Translations under genes and position numbers: made by a program
Shown: piece after piece, positions 34,120 through 43,161 of the stretch
How the letters are laid out: the number at the start of each line of letters is the position of its first letter
Numbering within the stretch: position 1 is the first letter of the stretch
Origin: Carboxylicivirga linearis
GTDB taxonomy: Bacteria > Bacteroidota > Bacteroidia > Bacteroidales > Marinilabiliaceae
DNA length: 64,000 nt
NCBI RefSeq assembly: GCF_018271995.1
Contig: NZ_JAGUCO010000009.1
Span: 62,001 to 126,000 of the forward strand
Direction: 5' to 3'
Notes under the pieces: model-generated
What the model was told of the DNA's origin: nothing
Databases searched by the model: none
Seen by the model: only the letters and a program-made list of their open reading frames with translations

Positions 34120-36123
34120 TTATTTGTTCTTGATGATGGAGTAGCTTTTATGGAAACCCTGTTCGGTAATCAAGCGCAGAAAGTAGGTGCCACTTGGAAG
34201 GTCACTCATGTTAATGCTTGTTTGTTCGATTAAAGTACCCTGATAAATCTTCTGACCAGTGGCCGAGTACAGCTCTATATTATACTCGATCAACTCGCTA
34301 TTATCTTTGGTTTTAATGGTGAGGTTATCCATCACCGGGTTAGGATATGCACTTATTTCCAGAGCAAACAGATTCTCCTGAATGGCTGTGGCTGTGGTAT
34401 CGTTGTTTTCGGAGATGCTGTAAGGGTGAAGAATTCCTTCCGCTATCTCACCGTTTTCGCTGGTGGATTTGGAATAAAACAGTTGCCCAACCGACTGACT
34501 TGAGTTGTTATCATCATCAAAATAGGAACTTCCGGTTGTGTTTAGTACATAATGAATGTCTTTAACAACCATGTCTCTATATACAATAGGATAGCATAAT
34601 TCAGTAATGCCACATCCGTTTGATGCAATCATGCAAATATCAACTACACCGTATTCATTAAAAATATGAGAAGAAGAAAACTGGTTGGTGTCTTTCTGCA
34701 CTTCGTGGTTGAAATCCCAATAGAATTCATCGTAATCCGACGCTTCGCCATATACATATAATTCTTTGCCCAACTGACCACTTGTAAAATTAATGACCGG
34801 CTTTCCGTTTGGTTCTTCATCCTGAAGTTTAAAAACCAAAGCTCCTTTGTTGGTTTCGTTAATGGGGCATCCCATTTCTATATTAACACCGGTAACACAA
34901 TGGATGGCCCCATATAGATCGTTGTTATAAAGGCTTAGCCCGGCAATATTGTTAGTGCTACCTTGTTCCGGTCCACCGAGGAAATGCCAGTCGGCTGTTA
35001 GGTCTTCGTCTAACTTGCTTACAAAAGCCGTGCTAACCACACTTCGTTGCCGGGTTTCACCCTGATATATAAAGCCGGTTCCGACGGTGGATCCTCCAAC
35101 GTAAACCCCAGTTTCGTAGGCTTCCAGTTCATCAATAAAACAACCTCCGGTTTGATTTGGTAAATACGTTTCAGTATTTATTAATTCGCCATCCAGAGAC
35201 ACAGCAGCAATGGCAGAAGGATAGCCTGTTTCGAAAGGAATTGTAGTACCCAACAAATCAACATTGCTACGAAAGGTAAAGCCTACATAAAATTGACTCG
35301 ATCCGGGGTTGTAGGAGGTTTGTAAACCATAAGGGTCCTGAAATCTACCAAATGTTTTTATCCAGTTAAGTCTTCCATCAACAGAAAGCATGGCAATGAA
35401 ACCCGGACTACCATTACCCGGGTAAGAAGCACTAACAGTGGTGTCACCATAGCTTATGTTGATGCCAAATGCCCCGCTCACTATTGTAGCTGTGTCATTC
35501 ACATTAACCATTGAATGGATAACAATATAAGAAGTGGATTTTAATTGAAAAGATTTATCAATGCTAAGATCGTCATTTAAATAGAATATAGTATTGGCTT
35601 TGGTAAAAGCCAGCTTGCCATCAATTTTCATAAAATTATCTATGCCATAAAGGGTGGAATAAGATCGGGAGTCGATGTAATTACCGTCGAGGTCCAGTTT
35701 AAGTAAATAGTGTTTGTTCGATGATCGGGTAATAGAGGTGTCTAATAGGTCGATGGTAGGGCCCTGAAAATAAGCTCCTATATAAATATGCCCGTTTATA
35801 CAGCCAATACTAGTGGCGTCGTCGTAGGTGTTTGAACCGGCTTTTTTTAACCAAACCGGCTCACCGTCTTTGGTATATTTTCCAAAAAATACCGATGAAG
35901 TACCCGGCTTATCAATTTTAATGGTGTCTACACCGTTGCTCATATCTCTGCGATATACGCCAACTACGTACATGTTTCCGTCTTCGTCGTTGCACACGTC
36001 AACCGGTGGATGGAAATCATGGATGGTTGTTGGGCCAATGTTATGAACCCAATCCACTTTTTGTGCCGACAGACTAAAGGAAAAAAGCAAGCCAGCAAGC
36101 AATCCTGAATAAAGCTTTCTCAT
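34120..36123 (-). CDS. T9SS type A cargo protein with beta-propeller-like and PKD-like domains
   Basis: 667 residues. The signal peptide ends SLSA (about 20). Residues 20-430 contain repeated strands of the SBBP/quinoprotein kind (DEDGNMYVVGVYRR, GCINGHIYIGAYFQG, LFIAMLSVDGRLNWIKTFG). A PKD-like segment near 450-520 (SDYDEFYWDFNHE ... HIFNEYGVVDICMIASNGCG) follows, and the last 85 residues are a T9SS sorting domain (SAYPNPVMDNLTIKT, LYSATGQKIY, LPSGTYFLRL). It is thus secreted by type IX secretion and attached to the surface or released. First gene of the operon with the fibre genes (24-base gap). Confidence 0.9.
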   Translation of the reverse strand: MRKLYSGLLAGLLFSFSLSAQKVDWVHNIGPTTIHDFHPPVDVCNDEDGNMYVVGVYRRDMSNGVDTIKIDKPGTSSVFFGKYTKDGEPVWLKKAGSNTYDDATSIGCINGHIYIGAYFQGPTIDLLDTSITRSSNKHYLLKLDLDGNYIDSRSYSTLYGIDNFMKIDGKLAFTKANTIFYLNDDLSIDKSFQLKSTSYIVIHSMVNVNDTATIVSGAFGINISYGDTTVSASYPGNGSPGFIAMLSVDGRLNWIKTFGRFQDPYGLQTSYNPGSSQFYVGFTFRSNVDLLGTTIPFETGYPSAIAAVSLDGELINTETYLPNQTGGCFIDELEAYETGVYVGGSTVGTGFIYQGETRQRSVVSTAFVSKLDEDLTADWHFLGGPEQGSTNNIAGLSLYNNDLYGAIHCVTGVNIEMGCPINETNKGALVFKLQDEEPNGKPVINFTSGQLGKELYVYGEASDYDEFYWDFNHEVQKDTNQFSSSHIFNEYGVVDICMIASNGCGITELCYPIVYRDMVVKDIHYVLNTTGSSYFDDDNNSSQSVGQLFYSKSTSENGEIAEGILHPYSISENNDTTATAIQENLFALEISAYPNPVMDNLTIKTKDNSELIEYNIELYSATGQKIYQGTLIEQTSINMSDLPSGTYFLRLITEQGFHKSYSIIKNK

Positions 36124-36218
36124 AATGATTGATTTGAGTTAATAATTGTTTGAATACTGATGCTAAAGTATTAGGATAGAAACGGCTATACATCCATGTA
36201 AAACCTGAAAATAAATTC

Positions 36219-36234
36219 AGGGAATTCCCTTAGA
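36219..36234 (+). promoter_or_regulatory. Palindromic operator, copy 1 (before the first two-component operon)
   Basis: AGGGAATTCCCTTAGA, with the perfect palindrome AGGGAATTCCCT at 36219-36230. It is centred about 33 bases upstream of a -7-like TATCTTG (36255-36261), which would put it near -41 from the start of transcription, the classical position of an activator touching polymerase. Exact core shared with copy 2. Confidence 0.7.
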
Positions 36235-36334
36235 AAATACTTCTGTTTTGAATTTATCTTGCGCTTGGTTCAGTGAATTAGCAATTTACAGAACTTATGA
36301 GCATAAATGTTGTTTACCATTAAACCGTATACCT

Positions 36335-38317
36335 ATGAGGAATTATTTGCTTCGTTCCAACACCCGAGTGTTGCTATTGATATTGTTATTCTTGTTTGCA
36401 GCCAATCAAATAAAAAGTCAGGATAAATCAGTTATTGATAGCCTTCTGAATCAATTGCCCAAGCAAACAAACGATTCGCTCTTCATCGAAAAATTATGGG
36501 AAGTTTCATTTGCTTATGAATCATACAACCTTGATTCAGCAGCACAATATGCCCTTAAAGCAATCAACCATTCAAAAAGAACAGAGAACAATGAGTACCT
36601 GATACGATCGCTTATTACCTATGGTAATATTTTACGCGATAAACGCAGTCAAGAGAAAGCTGATTCGATTTTGCAAGTGGCTGAAAAGGTTTGTGTAGGT
36701 AGTGTCTATGAAGATAATTATGCATTTTTTTTATTCAATGCCATTGGTGGTTTAAAAACTAATGAAGGAAAATATACAGAGGCCATTGAGTATTATTTAA
36801 AAGCTTTGAAGAAAGCTGAATTGTTAGGTGATGAATATTATAAAGCTGCCACATCGCTTGATTTAGGTGTATTATGTGCGTATACAGACGAATACGATAA
36901 AGGACTGAATTATTACTACGATTCGTATCAGTATTTTAAAGAAATAGATGATGGTTATTTTATTGCCGCAAGTGCCAATGGTTTAGGAAGTATCTATCAA
37001 TTAACCGGAGAAATTGATTCGGCTTTATACTATAATAATATAGCCTTGGATTATTCATTAAAGATAGATAATCAGATTTTGGCAGCCCGTATGTATACTA
37101 ATCTGGCAGAGTGTTATGCTATCCAGAACGACTATTCTAAATCGCTTCAAGCACATTTGGATGCACTAAAAATTAAGGAAGGTCGGGGTGACTGGCAAGA
37201 TATTGCGATATCAAAGATTTTGGTTGGGCAAACTTATGCTCGAATGGGAGAATTAGCAAAGGGTCTCCGGTTTATTGACGAGGGGCAATTAATGGCAGAT
37301 ACATTGAATCTGCCGTATATTCAAAAAAGTGCCTTACTGGCTAAGAAGGAATCTTACTATTTGAATAAGAAATATGAAAAGGCTTACGATTATTTGCAAA
37401 AATATCATGAGTTGAATGATAGTATCTATTCTGAAGATGTAAAACTGCAAATTAAAGAATTAGAAGAAAAATACGAATCGGAGAAGAAAGATAAACAACT
37501 ATTGGAACAAAAAGCCAGTTTGGCAATGAGCGAGAAAAAAAGGGTGCAGCAGCGTAATTTATTATTGGTCAGTGTTGGATTGCTTGTGATTCTTGCAGGC
37601 TTAGTTGTATTTACTTTTGCTTACATGCGTCAAAGGCGGAAACTATACAACGAAACGATAGCCAATCTGGAGAAAGAGAAGGAATTAACTCAACTGAAAT
37701 TTGTGATGGAAGGAGAGGAGAAAGAGCGATCGAGGCTGGCACGTGAGCTGCATGACGGAGTAAATGGCAGCTTGGGGGCTATTAAATTAATGGCCAGCAG
37801 TGAGCTAAAAAAAGCGAGTGATACAAGTGATAACCTGATACGAATTAATCAAATGCTGGATTCGGTAAGTGATGAGGTTAGGGATATTTCGCATAATCTG
37901 ATGCCTGATACATTACTGAAACTGGGGCTGGACGAGGCTTTGCTTAAACATATTAATAAGCTTTCTGAAACAGATAAAATAAATGTTGATTTTCAATCCT
38001 ATGGAAGAATGGATGATTTGGATGTTACTGTAAAACTGGCTATATACCGAATTACGCAGGAGTTACTGAAAAATATTATTAAACATGCCAAAGCTTCGGA
38101 AGGTCTTGTTCAGGTAAACCGACATCAAAACGAATTATCATTAATTGTGGAAGATAATGGTAAGGGTTTTGATGTGTTTGATCGGGCCCAAAAGAAGAAT
38201 TGGGGCATTGGTCTTCAGAATATTTACAATCGTGTAGAAATACTGGGCGGCATAATCGATATTCAATCCTCACTGGATGCCGGCACATCAATCAATATTA
38301 ATTTACCTTTAAACTAA
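36335..38317 (+). CDS. TPR-containing NarL/UhpB-type sensor histidine kinase
   Basis: 660 residues from the ATG at 36335, chosen because a signal peptide follows directly (LLLILLFLFAANQIKSQ). Order: periplasmic TPR repeats (about 40-390, for example YYKAATSLDLGVLCAYTDEY and ARMYTNLAECYAIQNDYSKS), coiled coil, one transmembrane helix (LLLVSVGLLVILAGLVVFTFAY), then HisKA_3 with His473 in RLARELHDGVNGSL, and the HATPase with EDNGKGFDVF and WGIGLQNIYNRVEILGG. The TPR region probably senses a periplasmic peptide or protein. The response regulator starts 4 bases later. Operator copy 1 lies upstream, suggesting autoregulation. Confidence 0.93.
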   Translation: MRNYLLRSNTRVLLLILLFLFAANQIKSQDKSVIDSLLNQLPKQTNDSLFIEKLWEVSFAYESYNLDSAAQYALKAINHSKRTENNEYLIRSLITYGNILRDKRSQEKADSILQVAEKVCVGSVYEDNYAFFLFNAIGGLKTNEGKYTEAIEYYLKALKKAELLGDEYYKAATSLDLGVLCAYTDEYDKGLNYYYDSYQYFKEIDDGYFIAASANGLGSIYQLTGEIDSALYYNNIALDYSLKIDNQILAARMYTNLAECYAIQNDYSKSLQAHLDALKIKEGRGDWQDIAISKILVGQTYARMGELAKGLRFIDEGQLMADTLNLPYIQKSALLAKKESYYLNKKYEKAYDYLQKYHELNDSIYSEDVKLQIKELEEKYESEKKDKQLLEQKASLAMSEKKRVQQRNLLLVSVGLLVILAGLVVFTFAYMRQRRKLYNETIANLEKEKELTQLKFVMEGEEKERSRLARELHDGVNGSLGAIKLMASSELKKASDTSDNLIRINQMLDSVSDEVRDISHNLMPDTLLKLGLDEALLKHINKLSETDKINVDFQSYGRMDDLDVTVKLAIYRITQELLKNIIKHAKASEGLVQVNRHQNELSLIVEDNGKGFDVFDRAQKKNWGIGLQNIYNRVEILGGIIDIQSSLDAGTSININLPLN

Positions 38318-38321
38318 GCCT

Positions 38322-38954
38322 ATGATAAACCTGGCCATAACCGACGATCATCCTTCTGTTGTTGAAGGATTGAAAACCATGTTTTTGGATGATTCTTTCG
38401 TGAATATTGTAGCTGTTTACTCAACGGGCAAATCAACAGTTGAAGGATTAAAAACTCAACAGGCCGATGTGTTATTGCTGGATATCAATCTACCCGATCA
38501 GAGTGGAATAGATACGTGTAAACAGCTTCTTGAGTTTGCTCCTCAATTGGCCATCATTGCTTTTACCTCCTATAAAGACACTCGTCATTTAAAGGAGTTG
38601 TTAGGTTTGGGAGCAAAAGGCTATATGTTGAAGAACTCATCTTATGATGAGATGCATCATGCCATTTTAACCGTGTACGACGGCGGAGAATATCTTCAAC
38701 CAGAGATGAAGGATGAGTTGGTTAAAGAGTCGCTGAACAGAAGTGATACCATGAGTTATATTCCCAAACTTACCAGGCGTGAAAAGGAAATACTTCAACT
38801 GATACTTCAGGAACATACCACGCAAGAAATGGCCGACAAACTGTTTATCAGCTTTAAAACAGTTGAATCGCATCGCCTGAATCTGCTGCAAAAGCTGGGT
38901 GTTAAAAATACTGCAGGATTGGTACGTATGGCTATTGAGCACAAGTTGGTGTAG
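38322..38954 (+). CDS. NarL/LuxR-family response regulator (first system)
   Basis: 210 residues. The receiver has the acidic pair Asp8-Asp9, phosphoacceptor Asp54 in LLLDINLPDQ, Thr/Lys sites in IIAFTSYKD and GYMLKNSS. The C terminus is a LuxR-type helix-turn-helix: LTRREKEILQLILQEHTTQEMADKLFISFKTVESH. It is co-encoded with the TPR kinase. Directly after its stop codon (8 bases) begins operator copy 2, followed by a secreted protein gene. It is one of two candidates to bind the GGGAATTCCC sites. Confidence 0.95.
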   Translation: MINLAITDDHPSVVEGLKTMFLDDSFVNIVAVYSTGKSTVEGLKTQQADVLLLDINLPDQSGIDTCKQLLEFAPQLAIIAFTSYKDTRHLKELLGLGAKGYMLKNSSYDEMHHAILTVYDGGEYLQPEMKDELVKESLNRSDTMSYIPKLTRREKEILQLILQEHTTQEMADKLFISFKTVESHRLNLLQKLGVKNTAGLVRMAIEHKLV

Positions 38955-38960
38955 AAATGT

Positions 38961-38977
38961 AGGGGAATTCCCTTAGA
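38961..38977 (+). promoter_or_regulatory. Palindromic operator, copy 2 (after the first response regulator)
   Basis: GGGGAATTCCCTTAGA, the palindrome GGGAATTCCC being at 38963-38972. The preceding bases AAATGTA and following ATA are shared with copy 3. It lies 75 bases before the start codon at 39047. Confidence 0.7.
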
Positions 38978-39027
38978 TACGATTTGGTTGTTTTACCTGA
39001 ACTTCCGTTGGTATAGAATAGTGACCT

Positions 39028-39044
39028 TAGTGTAAAATTCACTA
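39028..39044 (+). promoter_or_regulatory. Palindrome directly before a start codon
   Basis: TAGTG-TAAAATT-CACTA, an inverted repeat ending 2 bases before the ATG at 39047. It could be an operator or an mRNA hairpin that hides the start. A palindrome is also found in the leader of the other downstream target gene at 49.64 kb. Confidence 0.4.
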
Positions 39045-39046
39045 CC

Positions 39047-39904
39047 ATGAAAACACTATTACTACTTATGCTTTTATTTATGGGATTACAGTCAAATGGT
39101 CAGAACACTCAACGCATTAACTATCGAAACATTGAATTTAACCTGCCACCTGACTGTATTGGTTCCGAAAACGTCGAAGGTTATCTGATCGAAAATAAAG
39201 ATGCAGATTATTATATTATCGTCAGACCGGCATCGTTTGCTTCACAAGATGCAATCATTCAAGAATTAAACTCAAATGCTTTAGGTGGAGAAAGTAATGC
39301 TGAATTTATCCGAAACAGCGAAATTACTAGTATTACCAACAATGCCTTTGGGGCACAGTATACATTAAGTTCCGAAAATCAGTATTATTATATGTACATC
39401 GCAGGTGTGATGGGGGCCAATAATCGAGGTGCCATGCTGGTAGGTGGTAAAAAAAGCGGCACCCAATCTTTGGTATATGAATTAGCGTGTAAACAACTGA
39501 TTTCGAAATTAACTTTTAAAAATATTGAGGCTCGATCGGGCATGCTTAATCAATGGGAGAAAAACTATGCCAATACAAGTCTTACTTATATGGATTCGTA
39601 TTATAGTTCGGGTTACGGTGATTCATATGGCGCTTATCGACAAAAGATAGTTATTCAATTATCGGGGCAAGGGCTTTTCACCTATTCCGATAATTTTGAA
39701 ATGGGCGGAGGGGGCGATGCCTCTGCATTTATTGGTAAAAATGGCAACGCCGGCGAAGGTAACTGGTATATCAAACAAAATAATAATGAGGTGTTTCTGA
39801 TTTTAGAGTTTTATAATGGCAAACTTTATGAGTATAGATTAGAGACAGACGCTGAGGGAGCTACCTATTTAAATGGTAAAAGATATTATTGTACGACCAA
39901 TTGA
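39047..39904 (+). CDS. Secreted protein of unknown function, putative target of the first two-component system
   Basis: 285 residues with a signal peptide ending SNGQ (about 18). Residues 20-165 form an alpha/beta region with INYRNIEFNLPPDCIGSENVEGYLIENKDADYYIIV. The C-terminal part (about 170-285) has LNQWEKNYANTSLTYMDS, a Gly-rich stretch EMGGGGDASAFIGKNGNAGEG, then WYIKQNNNEVFLILEFYNGKLYEYRLE, which looks like a small beta-barrel or calycin-like fold seen in other Bacteroidota exported proteins. I cannot name it. Operator copy 2 and a palindrome lie in its upstream region, so regulation by the adjacent response regulator is likely. Confidence 0.78.
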   Translation: MKTLLLLMLLFMGLQSNGQNTQRINYRNIEFNLPPDCIGSENVEGYLIENKDADYYIIVRPASFASQDAIIQELNSNALGGESNAEFIRNSEITSITNNAFGAQYTLSSENQYYYMYIAGVMGANNRGAMLVGGKKSGTQSLVYELACKQLISKLTFKNIEARSGMLNQWEKNYANTSLTYMDSYYSSGYGDSYGAYRQKIVIQLSGQGLFTYSDNFEMGGGGDASAFIGKNGNAGEGNWYIKQNNNEVFLILEFYNGKLYEYRLETDAEGATYLNGKRYYCTTN

Positions 39905-39996
39905 CTGATGAAGTAAATAGTTTAGGTTTTTAGAAATCAAAAAATTGATTATAAATTTGAGAATGAGTTAAGAAAAAACAATCATCCCAGATTATC

Positions 39997-40539
39997 ATGA
40001 ACAGAAAAGACTTCTTAAAGAAAGCATGTATTTCAACAGCTTGTTTTTGTGGTTTTGGCGCTGTTGCATCGGCTGCATCAGATATAAATACAGAACCCGA
40101 GGAGAAGGAGGACACTATACAGCATGAATGGTTGGCTAATTTATTAGAAAACCTGGGTGAAGATATGGATGAAGAATTATTACGCCCTGTGATTAAAAAA
40201 GCATCGGAGGTTCATTATAATCAATTGAAAATGGATGAAATGTTATCGTCTTATGTTGGTGATATAGATGCATTTATTCAGTTTATTCAGAAAGAGTGGG
40301 CATGGAATATTACCTACAATAAAGATGAAAACATTATTTTAGCCGATGAAAACAAACCGCATTGTGTTTGTCCGGTTTTGCCGTTTAAAAAAGGAAAAAA
40401 CACTTCTGCCATATGTTATTGTTCCGAAGGATTTGCCGAAAGGATGTTTTCTTATGTGTTGAATAAACCTGTTCAGGCAGAGGTAATATCTTCGGTTCGA
40501 AGAGGCGATAGTACCTGTATATATCAAATAAACGTTTAA
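39997..40539 (+). CDS. Cys-rich protein with Tat-like N terminus, unknown function
   Basis: 180 residues. The N terminus NRKDFLKKACISTACFCGFGAVASAAS resembles a Tat signal (NRKDFLKK instead of RRxFLK). The C-terminal domain has HCVCPVLPF at about 127-135, CYCSEGF at about 146-152, and STCIYQINV at the end, a Cys/His pattern seen in V4R-like and 2-amino-thiazoline hydrolase-like domains that may bind metal or a small ligand. This relationship is by pattern. A Crp-like regulator gene starts 19 bases downstream and is probably co-transcribed. Confidence 0.7.
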   Translation: MNRKDFLKKACISTACFCGFGAVASAASDINTEPEEKEDTIQHEWLANLLENLGEDMDEELLRPVIKKASEVHYNQLKMDEMLSSYVGDIDAFIQFIQKEWAWNITYNKDENIILADENKPHCVCPVLPFKKGKNTSAICYCSEGFAERMFSYVLNKPVQAEVISSVRRGDSTCIYQINV

Positions 40540-40558
40540 ATGAAATTGAATTAGCCTA

Positions 40559-41170
40559 ATGAATACTATCAGTCAATCTGATTATCAACAATTTTATCAG
40601 TTTTTAAATAATATTACTCCGGTTTCTGAAGACTTGTTTGCCAATATCAGGCCCCTTCTTAAAAAGAAATGTTATCGAAAAGGAGATGCTATTTTACGGG
40701 AAGGAGATATAGAAATCAACTCAAAATTTGTTTTAAAAGGAGTGGTGCATCAATATATATTTGAAGAAGATGAACCTTTGACCATCAATTTAACACCGGG
40801 TGGATTGGTTTTTAATTGTATTAAAAGTTACATCGAAGGAACTCCCTCGGTTGAGATACAGGAGGCCATTACGGATGTTGAGTTATTATTTATAGAGAAG
40901 TTTGCTTTGGAGGAACTGGCTCAAAAAAATCAGGAATTCAGTTATTTATTATTTAAAATATACGAAAGCATACTTGCCGACCGTGAGAACAGAACTTTAA
41001 TGCTTCAGTATCGAAATCCATCTAAAAGATATCAATTGTTTTACGAAACAGTGAAACGAGCTCAATGGATAGTGGGAGATACGCCTGATAAATATATTGC
41101 AAGCTACCTTAATATGACTCCCCAGCAATATAGTAAAGAAAAGAGATTGGCAGCAAAGAAGTTATCTTGA
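40559..41170 (+). CDS. Crp/Fnr-family transcriptional regulator
   Basis: 203 residues. The cyclic-nucleotide-binding-type barrel is visible (LLKKKCYRKGDAILREGDIEINSKFVLKGVVHQYIFEEDEPLTINLTPGG), followed by the C helix and a short C-terminal helix-turn-helix region (DKYIASYLNMTPQQYSKEKR) that corresponds to the IASYLGITPxxLSR helix of the Bacteroidota group. The third residue set of the recognition helix is atypical. The effector is not known, and the phosphate-binding residues for cAMP (RxSAE type) are absent. It follows the Cys-rich gene by 19 bases; the two may form a ligand-sensing unit. Confidence 0.88.
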   Translation: MNTISQSDYQQFYQFLNNITPVSEDLFANIRPLLKKKCYRKGDAILREGDIEINSKFVLKGVVHQYIFEEDEPLTINLTPGGLVFNCIKSYIEGTPSVEIQEAITDVELLFIEKFALEELAQKNQEFSYLLFKIYESILADRENRTLMLQYRNPSKRYQLFYETVKRAQWIVGDTPDKYIASYLNMTPQQYSKEKRLAAKKLS

Positions 41171-41226
41171 GATAACTTTTATTTGAAATCAATGTATTTG
41201 TTTTGCTTCAACCAAATAAATAGAAT

Positions 41227-42579
41227 ATGTTGAAGTACACTTTTTCATTCCTACTAATTAGCCTTATATGTGTTGTTGTTTCTTCGCAGGTAAAAAATAC
41301 CGAATTGCAGCATGTAATTCATAAGCGACAAGCACTCAAAAAAGAGGTCTTAAGACATTTAGAAACTTCTCTAAACTCTCATGAAGCGCTAAAATCATCT
41401 GTCGAACCTAAATTGAAGTTAGATAGCTTGATTGAGTATAATCAAAATAGTGAAACCGATCTATGGGATAAAAAATTCACGAAAGAAACCTTTCGTTATA
41501 ACGAAGATAATAACGAAGTTTTATGGATATATTCCTCATGGAGTGATGATGCCAACGAATGGTATGGTCTGATGAAAGAGGAAAGTGATTACTACTCCAA
41601 TGGAAAGCTAAAAGGATTTATAAATTATGTATGGGGTGTTAATGATCAATGGAATGGCTTTATTAAAGAGACCTATCAATACGATGAATTAAACCGTTTG
41701 CAAGAAACTACCCATTACTCCTGGAAGAACAGTATTCAAAACTGGATAGCTACCTCGCTTACCAAATACAGTTATAACACTGATAACAGTTTAAAAAAGG
41801 ATAGTACTTATCATTGGGTGGCTGACCTGGAAGACTGGAGTATACAATCAAAAAATGATTACACCTATATTCATGGTGGCTTAATTCATCATATATATCA
41901 TTCAGAATATAATACTGCCAGCGAGTCATGGGATATTAATGAAGATACCTGGTATTTGTACGATAATATTAAGTGGTTATTGCACTCAATTACCGTTTAT
42001 GAGTTTCATAGCAATGAATGGTTTCGTAAACAGATGGATGGAATGACATACAATGATGATGATTGGCTTAATGGTAATGGTGTTGTTAAATGGAATATTA
42101 CAGGTGAAAAACCTGAGTTAACAAGCATGACAAACAGCTATTACGATTACGACCATAATACGAAGATGGAAGATTTAGTAATACCATCTTATTTGACCAA
42201 TACATACCCTCAGTTCTTCCATCATCAGGTTATAGGCCGAAGGTTATATCAGAATGAACTGGAAACAAATACAAAGTATCAGTACCGTACAATCAAATAC
42301 TATTATTCAGATGTTGATGAGGCCACAAATATCAATAACAGACAGGTGAATTCTTTTGAACTATATCCAAATCCTGCAACTGATTTTGTTTATTTAAACT
42401 TTGCAGACATAAATCAACCAGTACAATTTCAATTGTTTGATATTATGGGGGCTATAATATTTAATGTTCAGGTAAGGGCAACAGATAAGGTGGATGTGAG
42501 CTCAATTGCTCCGGGTTTGTACTTGTATGTGATACAACAAGGAAATAAAAAAGAATCAGGTAAAATAATCATTAACTAA
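41227..42579 (+). CDS. T9SS type A cargo protein with repeated YD-like segments
   Basis: 450 residues. The signal peptide ends VVSSQ (about 20). The central part (about 75-350) has repeats of the kind YQYDELNRLQETTHYSWKNS and YSYNTDNSLKKDSTYHW, that is Y-x-Y-(N/D)-x-x-x-x-L-x-x-x, resembling YD/RHS-type strands with Trp. The end (residues 375-450) is a T9SS sorting domain: VNSFELYPNPATDFVYL, LFDIMGAIIF, SSIAPGLYLYVI. So it is exported by type IX secretion. The function of the repeat region is unknown. Confidence 0.85.
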   Translation: MLKYTFSFLLISLICVVVSSQVKNTELQHVIHKRQALKKEVLRHLETSLNSHEALKSSVEPKLKLDSLIEYNQNSETDLWDKKFTKETFRYNEDNNEVLWIYSSWSDDANEWYGLMKEESDYYSNGKLKGFINYVWGVNDQWNGFIKETYQYDELNRLQETTHYSWKNSIQNWIATSLTKYSYNTDNSLKKDSTYHWVADLEDWSIQSKNDYTYIHGGLIHHIYHSEYNTASESWDINEDTWYLYDNIKWLLHSITVYEFHSNEWFRKQMDGMTYNDDDWLNGNGVVKWNITGEKPELTSMTNSYYDYDHNTKMEDLVIPSYLTNTYPQFFHHQVIGRRLYQNELETNTKYQYRTIKYYYSDVDEATNINNRQVNSFELYPNPATDFVYLNFADINQPVQFQLFDIMGAIIFNVQVRATDKVDVSSIAPGLYLYVIQQGNKKESGKIIIN

Positions 42580-42634
42580 ATTAATTGTACATTGTTAGGA
42601 TAATGAAAATATCGAATCATTATCAATTTTAAAT

Positions 42635-43117
42635 ATGCAATTACAACCAAATATTGTTTTGGGCCAAGAAAGAAAATTAGTTGGGGTAAACAAGCAAATG
42701 AGTCTGGCAGATTTTAAGCCAGCAGAGCTTTGGAAACATTTTATGCCCCTTCAGCATAAAATTAAAAATCGTGTAAATAATGAGCTGATAGCACTCACCG
42801 AATATTCAGATGATTATTTTACTGACTTTAATCCGGAGCGAGTATTTGTAAAATGGGCATTGGCTGAGGTCAATAATTTTAATGTCGTGCCTGAAAATAT
42901 GCAAACATTAGTTGTGCGCTCAGGTTTATATGCGGTATTTAATTATAAGGGGGCAGCAAATAATAATACCGTTTTTCAATATATTTTTAATGATTGGCTT
43001 CCCGCATCATCCTATCAACTTGATGACCGACCTCATTTCGAGATATTAGGGGAGAAGTATGATAATCATTCCCCCAACTCAGAGGAAGAAATCTGGATTC
43101 CTGTAAAAACGTTATGA
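42635..43117 (+). CDS. GyrI-like small-molecule-binding protein
   Basis: 160 residues that match the effector-binding fold of AraC/MerR regulators and GyrI: strand LVGVNKQMSLADFKPAELWKHFMPL, then VFVKWALAEVNNFNVVPENMQTLVVRSGLYAVFNYKG, and the C-terminal NDWLPASSYQLDDRPHFEILGEKYDNHSPNSEEEIWIPVK, which is the signature of the family (a ligand-binding Glu before IWIP). No DNA-binding domain is fused. Such stand-alone proteins bind or hydrolyse small molecules. Confidence 0.85.
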   Translation: MQLQPNIVLGQERKLVGVNKQMSLADFKPAELWKHFMPLQHKIKNRVNNELIALTEYSDDYFTDFNPERVFVKWALAEVNNFNVVPENMQTLVVRSGLYAVFNYKGAANNNTVFQYIFNDWLPASSYQLDDRPHFEILGEKYDNHSPNSEEEIWIPVKTL

Positions 43118-43161
43118 GCTTGGAATAAAGTATAAAGTGAAATTATAGTGAATGATAAACA

